Source: Pontibacterium sinense
Lineage (GTDB): Bacteria > Pseudomonadota > Gammaproteobacteria > Pseudomonadales > Balneatricaceae
Assembly: GCF_015209595.1 (NCBI RefSeq)
Contig: NZ_JADEYS010000028.1
Coordinates: 1-54,071 of the forward strand
DNA: 54,071 bases
Direction: 5' to 3'
This document shows positions 19,258 to 27,023 of the stretch, in pieces. The notes under the pieces are model-generated. The model was not told where the DNA came from and searched no databases. It saw only the letters and a program-made list of their open reading frames with translations. Within the stretch, counting starts at the first letter, position 1. The number at the start of each line of letters is the position of its first letter. A program made the position numbers and the translations under genes.

Positions 19258-19284
19258 AACCCGGTAGCGTCGGGGTTTTACTAT

Positions 19285-19488
19285 AGGTTCGGACCAGAAA
19301 AGGCACATTGCTATTCTGACCGCTCCGCCAATGTTCTCGTGGAAGGGGGCATCAAGGAATGCAGAGGTACTACAAATTGTGTATTACACCCTGCGTTCCT
19401 TTAAACCGGTTGGTATCATTGCGACATTTGCCGGTTTCAAAATTGTAGAAAAGGCGCATTCCTGTTTTAGGGGTGCGCCTTTTTTGTT
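19285..19488 (+). ncRNA. Candidate small RNA or hupB 3'-derived RNA
   Basis: This 260-bp gap has no open frame but several consecutive hairpins. The first is loose: ccagaa around 19294 with ttctg around 19314. The second has an 11-bp stem, aaggaatgcag (19354-19364) with ctgcgttcctt (19391-19401), with one G-T pair and further pairing inside. The third is AAACCGG (19403-19409) with CCGGTTT (19431-19437). Last is a rho-independent terminator, stem 19449-19458 with 19474-19483, followed by T. No good promoter is seen directly before it, so it may be cut from the hupB transcript. No known RNA family is recognised. Confidence 0.5.
19449..19487 (+). terminator. Rho-independent terminator before ppiD
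   Basis: AAAAGGCGCA (19449-19458) pairs with TGCGCCTTTT (19474-19483), CCT/AGG pairs in the loop, and more T follows. Confidence 0.85.
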
Positions 19489-19521
19489 TGTTACATGATT
19501 TGCCAGGATTCTTAAAGCACC

Positions 19522-21408
19522 ATGCTGCAATCGATTCGGAATAACTCTCAAGGCATTATCGCAAAGGTGATTGTTGGCCTGATCGCTGTTACTTTTGCTC
19601 TGTTCGGTGTTGAGTCACTTGTTAGCCTGACAAGTGGCAGCAATGCGCCAGCGACAGTCAACGGAGAAGAGGTCAGTGAGCGACAGTTGCTGCAGGGCGT
19701 AGAGCTACAGCGTCGCCAGCTACTTAATCAAATGGGAGAGAACGCCGATCCAACTCTGTTGGACGATAACGTTATCAGCAAAATGGTGCTGGACGGTTTG
19801 ATCGAACAGGCGGTGCTGACTCAGGCTGCAGGTGCTCAGGACATGGTGTTTAGTGATCGTATGATCGACCAGATGCTGGTCAGCACACCAAGCTTTCAGG
19901 TAGACGGAAAATTTGACCGTGTACAGTTTGAGTCCGTGCTGCGTAACGCCGGCCTGTCTCCGCTGATGTATCGCGATCTGGTGCGCAAAGAGAAAGTGGT
20001 TGAGCAGCTGCGTACCGGTTACCTGTTGTCTTCGTTCTCTCTGGAATCTGATCTGACACGTGTTATAGAGCTAGATCAGCAGACTCGAGATCTGAGCTAC
20101 TTCGAGCTGGATGCAGATAAAGTACAGGCAGGTATCCAGATTGATGAGCAGGATGCTAAGCAGTACTTTGATGATAACCGCGCGTCATACAAGACTGAAG
20201 AGCAGGTGGTTGTAGAATACCTGTTGCTGGATAAAGTCAAAATGCTGGACGAAGTGAAGGTCGATGACGACGAGATTCAGCAGAAATATCAGGCGTTGGT
20301 TGATAACTTCGAAGGACAGGAGGAGCGTCAGGCGTCTCATATCCTGATCGAAATCTCCGATAGCCGCGATGCCGGTGATGCAGAAACAAAAGCGCAAGAT
20401 ATCGCCCAGCGGATCGCAGCAGGTGAAGACTTCGCCGAGCTGGCAAAAGCAGAATCCGACGATCCGGGTTCAGCTGAAAATGGCGGTGATCTGGGCTTCA
20501 ACGGCAAAGGGCTGTTTGTACCGGAATTCGATGAAGCATTGTTTGCCCTGGAGAAAGGACAGGTTTCAGAGCCTGTGCTCACTGATTTCGGTTATCACAT
20601 TATCAAGCTGATCGATGTGAAAGCGACTGAGGCGCCTAGCTTCGAGCAGGCTCAGAACGATATTAAATTTGATCTGATGCGTGAAAAGGTGGAGGCAATC
20701 TATGTTGATCGCATGGAGCGTCTGGCTGATCTGAGTTTCTCTTCAGGTGATCTGGTTGAGCCGGCGGAAGCGCTGGAGCTGGAAATCGTCACCAGCGAAC
20801 CGTTTACGCGTCTGGGTGGTGAAGATGATATTACCAGTAACAACCGCGTTGTTGCTGCTGTGTTTGGAGATGAGCTGCTGAAAGAAGGCGTGAACAGTAC
20901 ACCGCTGGAGCTGGATTCTTCTCGGGCAGTTGTTGTGCGTGTTAAAGAACATCTGAAACCACGCGAGCAGGCTTACGACGAGGTATCAGAGCAAGTGAAT
21001 GCAGAATTGCTGAAGGTGCGTGTATCTGACGCGTTGGATGCGAAAGTAGCTGATATTCTGGTCGCGTTGAACGGTGGGCAGACTCTAGCCTCTCAGGCTG
21101 ACGACAGTGAAGTTAAATCCCTGCCGGGCGTGAATCGTGCTCAGCGTGATCTGCCAGCAGAAGTGTTGCAGGAAGCGTTTAAAGTGCCTCATCCAGCTGA
21201 AGGCGGCGCTTCGTACGCATCTGTTGTGTTGGGTGACGGCGGTCGTGCGGTACTGGCCGTAACTGGCGTGCAGCAGGGTGCTGCGGGCGAGATGGGCGAA
21301 GAGGAGCGTACAACGATGCGCGCTGTACTTGGTTCGCGTAATGGTCAGTACGACTATCAAGACCTGCTGACTGAACTGAACGCTAAAGCTGAGGTTGAGC
21401 GTCTCTAA
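19522..21408 (+). CDS. ppiD: Periplasmic folding chaperone / peptidyl-prolyl isomerase PpiD
   Basis: PpiD is anchored in the inner membrane near the Sec translocon and helps newly exported proteins fold. The 628 residues start with a short cytosolic tail and a single membrane anchor (GIIAKVIVGLIAVTFALFGVE, about 10-30). A SurA-like N-terminal chaperone domain follows, then one parvulin domain starting at ASHILIEI and including FAELAKAESDDPGSAENGGDLG (about 270-365). The C-terminal third is helical. It ends in a strong terminator. Confidence 0.95.
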   Translation: MLQSIRNNSQGIIAKVIVGLIAVTFALFGVESLVSLTSGSNAPATVNGEEVSERQLLQGVELQRRQLLNQMGENADPTLLDDNVISKMVLDGLIEQAVLTQAAGAQDMVFSDRMIDQMLVSTPSFQVDGKFDRVQFESVLRNAGLSPLMYRDLVRKEKVVEQLRTGYLLSSFSLESDLTRVIELDQQTRDLSYFELDADKVQAGIQIDEQDAKQYFDDNRASYKTEEQVVVEYLLLDKVKMLDEVKVDDDEIQQKYQALVDNFEGQEERQASHILIEISDSRDAGDAETKAQDIAQRIAAGEDFAELAKAESDDPGSAENGGDLGFNGKGLFVPEFDEALFALEKGQVSEPVLTDFGYHIIKLIDVKATEAPSFEQAQNDIKFDLMREKVEAIYVDRMERLADLSFSSGDLVEPAEALELEIVTSEPFTRLGGEDDITSNNRVVAAVFGDELLKEGVNSTPLELDSSRAVVVRVKEHLKPREQAYDEVSEQVNAELLKVRVSDALDAKVADILVALNGGQTLASQADDSEVKSLPGVNRAQRDLPAEVLQEAFKVPHPAEGGASYASVVLGDGGRAVLAVTGVQQGAAGEMGEEERTTMRAVLGSRNGQYDYQDLLTELNAKAEVERL

Positions 21409-21435
21409 TTCGCCAACCTGAACACGCTTGAATAG

Positions 21436-21473
21436 AAACCGGTTCGTGCTGAAAAGTGCGAACCGGTTTTTTT
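21436..21473 (+). terminator. Terminator of ppiD
   Basis: A perfect 11-bp stem (21436-21446 with 21459-21469) is followed by a seven-T run. Confidence 0.88.
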
Positions 21474-21610
21474 ATGCGTGAGCGATGCCTTGGTAGTGGT
21501 TCGAAAGTAGTACTCATTCCCGCCTGACTGATAACGGATAAATGGCAGAAAGCAGCCATGCTTAATATACGTACCTTGTTAGCTGATATGCGTCAGTGGG
21601 AGATGATTCC

Positions 21611-21796
21611 ATGCCTGTTGCCAAAATAGACCTTCTGGAAAGCTGCTCAGCGGAAGAGAAAGAACGATTGGGTCAGGAACTGATTGATACCATCTGTCGA
21701 ACCATTACGGTTCCCAGAGACAGAGTAAAGGTCATCATCCATGATCAGGTAATCAGCCAGCGTGACGGAGGAGGGATGACGTTTATTCAGGGTTAA
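21611..21796 (+). CDS. 4-oxalocrotonate tautomerase-family protein
   Basis: The 61-residue protein starts Met-Pro, and the exposed Pro-1 is the catalytic base of this family. For that reason I place the start at ATG 21611, not at the upstream in-frame codon at 21596; GGGAGA lies at a suitable distance. The rest (ending RVKVIIHDQVIS.RDGGGMTFIQG) fits small tautomerases that form hexamers. No aromatic degradation genes are nearby, so the substrate is unknown. Confidence 0.8.
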   Translation: MPVAKIDLLESCSAEEKERLGQELIDTICRTITVPRDRVKVIIHDQVISQRDGGGMTFIQG

Positions 21797-21804
21797 CGCA
21801 GCCC

Positions 21805-21831
21805 TAAATGTCTGAGAAGATCGGCCGATAA
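21805..21831 (+). promoter_or_regulatory. FliA (sigma-28) flagellar promoter of motA
   Basis: TAAA (21805-21808), exactly 15 bases, then GCCGATAA (21824-21831). This equals the sigma-28 consensus TAAA-N15-GCCGATAA. The motA ATG follows about 85 bases later. It places the stator operon in the late flagellar class. Confidence 0.85.
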
Positions 21832-21915
21832 AACAGATTCAAACTGCATGGTTGAGCAGGATGCGAAACCGTCTGCTAGTATGTCTCAGACCCTATTACG
21901 GAATGCGTGTAACTT

Positions 21916-22743
21916 ATGGATTTTGCATCACTTATCGGTATTGTTTCCGGTCTTGCGCTGATTGTCTCTGCAATTATATTGGGTGGTAGCGCAGATGTTT
22001 TTGTAAACGTACCAGGTCTCATGATTGTGGCCGGTGGTACGATTGCCGCAACGTTTCTCACCGTTTCTTTCAAAGACGTACTCAAAGCCTTTAGAGCCGC
22101 GTATATCGTTTTCTCTAGCGATAAAACAAACGCCCAGAAGATGATTCAGACGATGTTGGAGCTGAGCCGTATCAGCCACCGTCACGGTTTGGTGAAATTG
22201 GGTGACGTTAAAACCAGTTCCAACGTTTTGAAGCGAGCCTGTAATCTGCTGGCGGAGGCTGCATCTGAGCAAGTCATCAGGAATACGCTACAGAACGAAA
22301 TTGATTCCCTGATCATGCGGCATCATACGGTTCAGGATATCTTCAAAAAGATGGCTGCGTATGCACCAGCATTCGGCATGCTGGGCACGCTGATTGGTCT
22401 GATCCAGATGCTGAGCGAGCTGGATAACCCGGAGACCATCGGTCCATCCATGGCTGTTGCACTTCTAACAACCTTCTATGGCTCTTTGCTTTCCACCATG
22501 GTGTTTCTGCCGATTGCCGGAAAGCTGCGCGCCCGTACCTTAGCTGAAGTGGCCAACCTGGAAATTATTCGCGAAGGCTGTATAGGCATCCTCACGAACG
22601 ACCACTACATGCATGTCTATGAGCAGCTGGCTTCCTATTTGCCTGAAGCGGAGCGTAAACCCGTGCGTATCGGAGGGAATAAATCTGCGTCGGGTGGCAA
22701 AGCGGCTCCGGCGGGGGCTGAGGCAAAAGGCAAGGCGAAGTGA
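21916..22743 (+). CDS. motA: Flagellar stator protein MotA/PomA
   Basis: This is the ion-channel subunit of the flagellar motor stator, forming a pentamer around the MotB dimer. The 275 residues have four membrane helices. Two are near the N-terminus (residues 5-25 and 30-55), followed by a charged cytosolic loop that contacts FliG. The last two include MLGTLIGLIQML and AVALLTTFYGSLLS. The sequence is closer to Vibrio PomA than to E. coli MotA, suggesting Na+ drive, but that is inference. A lysine/alanine/glycine-rich tail ends the protein. Its stop overlaps the motB start. Confidence 0.92.
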   Translation: MDFASLIGIVSGLALIVSAIILGGSADVFVNVPGLMIVAGGTIAATFLTVSFKDVLKAFRAAYIVFSSDKTNAQKMIQTMLELSRISHRHGLVKLGDVKTSSNVLKRACNLLAEAASEQVIRNTLQNEIDSLIMRHHTVQDIFKKMAAYAPAFGMLGTLIGLIQMLSELDNPETIGPSMAVALLTTFYGSLLSTMVFLPIAGKLRARTLAEVANLEIIREGCIGILTNDHYMHVYEQLASYLPEAERKPVRIGGNKSASGGKAAPAGAEAKGKAK

Positions 22744-23558
22744 AAACTAAGCATCAGTTCCCGGATGAGGGCAGCGAATCAGGCTGGTTGATGACGTATG
22801 CGGACTTGATGACACTGCTGTTGGTGTTTTTTGTGCTGCTGTTTTCCATCTCAAGTGTTGAGAAGGACAAGTTTGAACTGGTAGTGAATGCCTTACAGGT
22901 TGAGTTTCAAGGAGATCTCTCTGCAAACAGTCTTGTCGATCTTTCGGTGATAGCGCCTGTCACCACCGATATCCCTCAGCCACTGAAAATCGATGTGACA
23001 GAAACCTCCATTAAAACGTCTGATGCGGCTGATGGGGATCAAGGAGGGGATAAATCTTCCCCTAACCTGACCACTGCACCAGTAGCGGAAACGGACCTTC
23101 AGGATTGGGAGCTCATGGTGCGTGATCTCCAAGAGGCCGTAGATAACCAAAAATTGGCGGAACATGCGACGGTCAGCATGCCCAAGGATGGTGTGGTCAA
23201 AATTGTTGTGGATGGATCTGTGTTCTTCGAAGTTGGATCAGCACGCCTGAACAAGCGTATTAACCCATTTGTAAATGTATTGTTGGACACCATGTATCAA
23301 CATGGACGCTATAGGATGAACATTCAGGGGCATACGGATGATACGCCGATAGATACTGATCAGTTCCCGTCTAACTGGGAGCTGTCAGCTGTGCGTGCCA
23401 CGACTGTTTTACGCTACCTGGTGCGTGGAGGCGTTCAACCAGAGCGTCTGTCGGCAACAGGATACGGCGATTCCGTTCCATTGGCACCTAACAGCAGTTA
23501 CGTGAACCGCGCGCGAAATAGACGCATAGAGTTTGTACTAGAGAAGAGCGATGATTGA
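22740..23558 (+). CDS. motB: Flagellar stator protein MotB/PomB
   Basis: The 272-residue protein anchors the stator to peptidoglycan. One membrane helix near the N-terminus carries the ion-binding aspartate D22 in TYADLMTLL, and a plug/linker follows. The C-terminal OmpA-like peptidoglycan-binding domain (about 150-270) has IQGHTDDTPI, FPSNWELSAVRA and NRRIEFVL. The start is GTG at 22740, in a GTGA overlap with the motA stop, so translation is coupled. Its own stop overlaps the PilZ gene by eight bases. Confidence 0.92.
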   Translation: MKTKHQFPDEGSESGWLMTYADLMTLLLVFFVLLFSISSVEKDKFELVVNALQVEFQGDLSANSLVDLSVIAPVTTDIPQPLKIDVTETSIKTSDAADGDQGGDKSSPNLTTAPVAETDLQDWELMVRDLQEAVDNQKLAEHATVSMPKDGVVKIVVDGSVFFEVGSARLNKRINPFVNVLLDTMYQHGRYRMNIQGHTDDTPIDTDQFPSNWELSAVRATTVLRYLVRGGVQPERLSATGYGDSVPLAPNSSYVNRARNRRIEFVLEKSDD

Positions 23559-23913
23559 ATTTCAGTATGAATATGAGAGCGGGCGTCGGGCCTATCGCCA
23601 CGATGTTGTAGACAGTGACGGGTTTCGTTTAACGGTTGCCGGTCATGTCTGTGAGGCGGTTAATCTCTCGGAAAATGGCGTCGCTTATCGTGCGGTGGGG
23701 CCTATGGGTGAAGACCTGAAACCCGCTGAGCTGGAGTTCAGTCTGGACGGTGTACCCATTAGCGTGTGTTGCAATCTACAGTGTGTTCGCGTAGACGCAG
23801 GTATTCATTGTTGCACGTTCACTGCGATGTCTGAGCGTCAGCATCTGATGTTGTCGCGTTTCATCATGCAGTGTCAGAAAGCCTATATCCGTCGTGAGCG
23901 CGGTGTGCGTTAG
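23551..23913 (+). CDS. PilZ-domain protein (c-di-GMP receptor)
   Basis: PilZ domains bind cyclic di-GMP. Both binding motifs are visible in the 120 residues: RxxxR as R12..R16 (RRAYR) and N-x-S-x-x-G as N38-S40-G43 (NLSENG). The gene starts inside motB (8-base overlap), so it is made with the stator. By analogy with YcgR and other stator-acting PilZ proteins, it may brake or retune the motor when c-di-GMP is high. That role is inferred from position and domain only. The protein is cysteine-rich for a cytosolic protein of this size. Confidence 0.85.
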   Translation: MIEFQYEYESGRRAYRHDVVDSDGFRLTVAGHVCEAVNLSENGVAYRAVGPMGEDLKPAELEFSLDGVPISVCCNLQCVRVDAGIHCCTFTAMSERQHLMLSRFIMQCQKAYIRRERGVR

Positions 23914-23982
23914 CGGCGTTAGTCTCCATTCTTAAGTCTTATGCCCATTCGCATTTCTGGCCCATTGATGCATAATGGCTGG

Positions 23983-24303
23983 ATGAAACGTCGCCAATCA
24001 AAATCAGAACTGCGTGCCGAACTTGAGAAACAGGTTCAGTCTTATATCGACAAAGGTGGAGAGATCCAGCAGGTTGATATGGGCGAGAGCGGGCTGGAAG
24101 ATGGGAAGTATGATCCCCGTCGTTTTGGCTTTGAAGCGGGTGCTCAGGCCCGTACACCGCTAAACGGTTTGTTGGCGACGATTGATTCTCGCCGTAAAAG
24201 TAAGCCCGAGCCTGCACTGAAAAAGACTAACAAACGCCTGCGCAAGAAAGTGATCTATGATGACTTTGGCGAGCCACTGCGTTGGGTATGGGTTGAAGAA
24301 TAG
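23983..24303 (+). CDS. Conserved hypothetical charged protein
   Basis: From ATG 23983 (starting MKRRQSKSELRAELEK) the protein has 106 residues and is strongly charged. The N-terminal amphipathic helix is followed by GGEIQQVDMGESG, a middle YDPRRFGFEAG and a basic tail with KKTNKRLRKKV. The first two pieces resemble a small family seen in Pseudomonas-like bacteria, with no function known to me. An in-frame ATG at 23941 would add 14 residues; neither start has a clear ribosome site. The gene follows the stator operon but is probably separate. Confidence 0.6.
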   Translation: MKRRQSKSELRAELEKQVQSYIDKGGEIQQVDMGESGLEDGKYDPRRFGFEAGAQARTPLNGLLATIDSRRKSKPEPALKKTNKRLRKKVIYDDFGEPLRWVWVEE

Positions 24304-24323
24304 CCAACCCACACCCCTCTGAC

Positions 24324-25085
24324 TTAAGCGCCTAGTAGGCCAGCAATCAGGCCGATTAAACCGCCAAAAACACCACCCCATACAACCAGCCAGCCAAGAT
24401 GCTCGCGAATCATACGCTGGATAATCTCTTTCACCAGCTCAGGTGTTAGTTCGTCCAGACGCTGCTCTACAACCTGTTCTACTTTCTGGCTCATCTCTGC
24501 CATAACAGAAGGTTGTTCCAACTCTTCTTTGAGCAGGGCGATAAACTCTTCTTGTTGTGTGATCTCTTCGATAGAGCCTTTTACTTTCTCTACAAAAGGG
24601 ATACGCAGCGGCTCGATAACGGCCACGCCACCCACCATGCTGAGCATCGAACCCAGTGATGAGCTCTCAATCACTTCGATCAGGTTGTCGAATACCGGGT
24701 TGAAATCGACCTGCTCAATCACCGGAGCCAGATGCAGATTAGGCTGAGTGCCGTTCTCTGAGCCGAGGAAACGTTCGATATTTTCCTCAGTAAAGAACTG
24801 CTCCATCATCAGCGTTTTGATACCCAGCTTAAAGTCTTCAAAGCGCGCTGGAATTACACCCGAGCCATAGAGCCCTGGTACCTTCTCAAACAGCATGTGC
24901 ACTGCCAGCCAGTTGGTGATCGCACCGGATGTGGCAAACAGGCCGATAGAAAACAGAATAGGATCTTTGGATATGTAGCCGGCGATCGTAGCGATAATCG
25001 CAAGGCCATTGGTAATCAGACTTTTGTTCACGTCAGGCATTCTCAACGCAGTTGATGGAAACGAAAGGATCATAGCAGCGCACAA
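24324..25085 (-). CDS. DUF445-family membrane protein
   Basis: The 253-residue protein has hydrophobic segments near both ends: GLAIIATIAGYISKDPILFSIGLFA near the start and VVWGGVFGGLIGLIAGLLGA at the end. A long soluble helical part lies between. FATSGAITNWLAVHMLF is the recognisable DUF445 (YheB-like) signature. The C-terminal glycine-rich helix is typical. The start may instead be the internal ATG at 25040 (MPDVNKSL). Function is unknown; some relatives are linked to envelope or sporulation processes. Confidence 0.75.
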   Translation of the reverse strand: MCAAMILSFPSTALRMPDVNKSLITNGLAIIATIAGYISKDPILFSIGLFATSGAITNWLAVHMLFEKVPGLYGSGVIPARFEDFKLGIKTLMMEQFFTEENIERFLGSENGTQPNLHLAPVIEQVDFNPVFDNLIEVIESSSLGSMLSMVGGVAVIEPLRIPFVEKVKGSIEEITQQEEFIALLKEELEQPSVMAEMSQKVEQVVEQRLDELTPELVKEIIQRMIREHLGWLVVWGGVFGGLIGLIAGLLGA

Positions 25086-25097
25086 AAACGCTGTACA

Positions 25098-25334
25098 TTA
25101 CGGACAGGTCAGGGATTCCAGTTCAGTGATCAGGTGAAGGGCTTCTGTACGAGACGTCCCACAGACTCCCATCTCCGCCTTAAACTCCGCGCAGGCTGAA
25201 GGACGGTGCGGCTCGTTAAAGATTGTGCAGAGCATGGCATCGTCCAGATGCTGGCAGCGATCACCCGCAGGTTTCATCAGGGCGCTTATGCTCGGTGCAA
25301 TGCAGCAGGCACCACAGCCCATACGGCAATCCAT
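25098..25334 (-). CDS. YkgJ-family zinc/iron-chelating cysteine cluster protein
   Basis: The 78 residues have the family cysteine pattern: C3, C7/C10/C11 (GCGACC), C27, C36, C48, C58 and a C-terminal C77. The family (formerly UPF0153) is thought to bind Zn or Fe-S; its function is unknown. The gene lies 12 bases upstream of the DUF445 gene on the same strand, so the two may be one unit. Confidence 0.8.
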   Translation of the reverse strand: MDCRMGCGACCIAPSISALMKPAGDRCQHLDDAMLCTIFNEPHRPSACAEFKAEMGVCGTSRTEALHLITELESLTCP

Positions 25335-25862
25335 CTATTTATGCCTCTTAAACCGGAAAGCCAAACATTATAACAGTTTAATGTTGGAGCGCTTCAAACG
25401 GTCCATATCTTGCAATTTACCCTCACACATAAATGATCAGATGACTCTAAAAGTGATTGCTGTACTTACGTTGCTGAAATGAACATCGCGTCTGAGCCAG
25501 TGCCTGAAGAGATGGGCTATCAGTGGTAATTCATTGCTTTATAAGGTCTTTTGTATGGGAGGGGAGCCTCACGAGCAGGAAAAATTGTAACCAGCGTTAA
25601 ATCCAATCTAAATGGAACGGGTAATTCGGCAACCTGACCGGTGGGCGAAGGAGGTATCTCTTTGCCGCCAGAAAGGTATCTGAAGGCAACCGGCTTCCGT
25701 TTTTACATACTGTCCGCATTTTTGTTTTTGTCCTGACAAAAGCAACGGGGTCGCTTTGTCTCTGAAAAATGAAACGGACATTTTGTTGCTGATTTTAAAG
25801 TGGGCGATAGGAGTCCACTCGACTGAAAACAGCGTTGATACAGGGATATTCCGGAGAGTTTT
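25335..25862. other. 528-bp intergenic region with a folded leader
   Basis: No believable gene is seen. The 3' half before the calcium-binding gene holds a large imperfect palindrome at 25711-25780. TGTCCG (711-716) pairs with CGGACA (775-780), CATTTTT (717-723) pairs with AAAAATG (765-771) leaving an AAA bulge, and an inner hairpin pairs GACAAAAGC (735-743) with GCTTTGTC (753-760). Upstream of it, AGGTATCT occurs twice and GCC/GGC arms may pair. It could be an mRNA leader of the next gene. No known riboswitch was recognised. Confidence 0.55.
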
Positions 25863-26969
25863 ATGATTATTCAGAGCAGCAATGTGCACATGAGCGCCGA
25901 ACACGAAAAGTTTGAGTCTGTCACGCGTAGCAGCACGTTTGATTCCAGTAGTGAAAAGCTGGATTTCAGCCAGTTTATGAAGGAATCAGGCTTTGGTGGG
26001 CTGTTTGCTGGTGCAGGGTCGTTAGCCACCGGGTCAGCAGACGGTGCCAGTGGTGAGGAAGCTGAATCGACAACGCCTTCTATTCTGGTGATGACCGACA
26101 ACGGCTACGAGTTTAATACCGGAGATTCAGAGGATAAATCTCTGGCTCAGCAGCAAGAGATTACCCGAGACCGCTTGTTTCGTGGATTACTTGAAGCGAT
26201 CAGCGGCCGCAAGGTACCCATGGCGGATATCAACCAGGATGAATTGGCCACTGTGCCTGAAGAACTGGGTGTAAAAGCGGAGGGTTCACCTGTGGGTGGG
26301 CAAGTGAACATGCTGACCATGACGTTCAATGTCACTGAAACCGTTGAAGAGTATGAGTGCAGCAGCTTCAACAGCTGTGGTTCGGTGAAAACCGCAGATG
26401 GTCGGGAGATCGACTTTGCATTGGAAATGTCGATGGAGCGCAGTTATTCGTATACCCGTACGGTTGAAGTGACGCAGCAAGTTAGCTTTACCGATCCTCT
26501 GGTGATCAACTTTGAAGGCAATGCTGCAGACCTAACCGATGAAAAGTTTAACTTTGATCTGAATGCGGATGGTGAAGATGAGCTGATCAGTTACTTTGCC
26601 AACAGCGGTATGCTGGCGCTGGATAAAAATGAAGACGGTGTGATCAATGACGGTACCGAGCTGTTTGGTACGCTGTCAGGTAACGGTTTTGCCGATCTGG
26701 CGCAGTATGATGAAGACGGTAACAACTACATCGATGAGGCTGACAGCATCTTCGATGATCTCCAGATCTGGACTAAAACACTCGGTGAGGACAAATTGGA
26801 ATCCCTGGCAGATCGGGATATAGGTGCCATTTACCTCGGATCCACAGAAACCCCGTTTGATGTGAAAGGTGAAGACAATCAGCAAAATGGTCGGGTCAGG
26901 GCCAGTGGCTTCTATCTCACGGAAGCCGGAGATGTGGGAACCGTGCAGCAAGTTGATATGGCGGTCTGA
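25863..26969 (+). CDS. RTX-associated calcium-binding protein (copy 1)
   Basis: The 368-residue protein has no signal peptide. The variable N-terminal two thirds are followed by a conserved C-terminal domain (about 215-368). That domain has FDLNADGEDE, LALDKNEDGVINDGTELFG, SGNGFADLAQYDEDGNNYIDEADSIF and IGAIYLGS. The DxNxDG and DxDGN loops are EF-hand/dockerin-like calcium sites. The same module occurs in large RTX proteins, but no GGxGxDxxx nonapeptide repeats are present here. A second copy lies at 46885-48117 (minus). Start ATG 25863 follows CCGGAGAG. Function is unknown; secretion would have to be signal-peptide independent. Confidence 0.7.
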   Translation: MIIQSSNVHMSAEHEKFESVTRSSTFDSSSEKLDFSQFMKESGFGGLFAGAGSLATGSADGASGEEAESTTPSILVMTDNGYEFNTGDSEDKSLAQQQEITRDRLFRGLLEAISGRKVPMADINQDELATVPEELGVKAEGSPVGGQVNMLTMTFNVTETVEEYECSSFNSCGSVKTADGREIDFALEMSMERSYSYTRTVEVTQQVSFTDPLVINFEGNAADLTDEKFNFDLNADGEDELISYFANSGMLALDKNEDGVINDGTELFGTLSGNGFADLAQYDEDGNNYIDEADSIFDDLQIWTKTLGEDKLESLADRDIGAIYLGSTETPFDVKGEDNQQNGRVRASGFYLTEAGDVGTVQQVDMAV

Positions 26970-27023
26970 CCGTCTGGCGTTCTTATCAGGTTGCCCGCAC
27001 GTGCTGTTATGCGGGTAATCTGA

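Noticed and set aside
25565-25700. A c-di-GMP-I riboswitch before calcium-binding copy 1
   Set aside because: Pieces such as CACG and CAGG occur, but the conserved GCAAAGC core and the helix order are not present.
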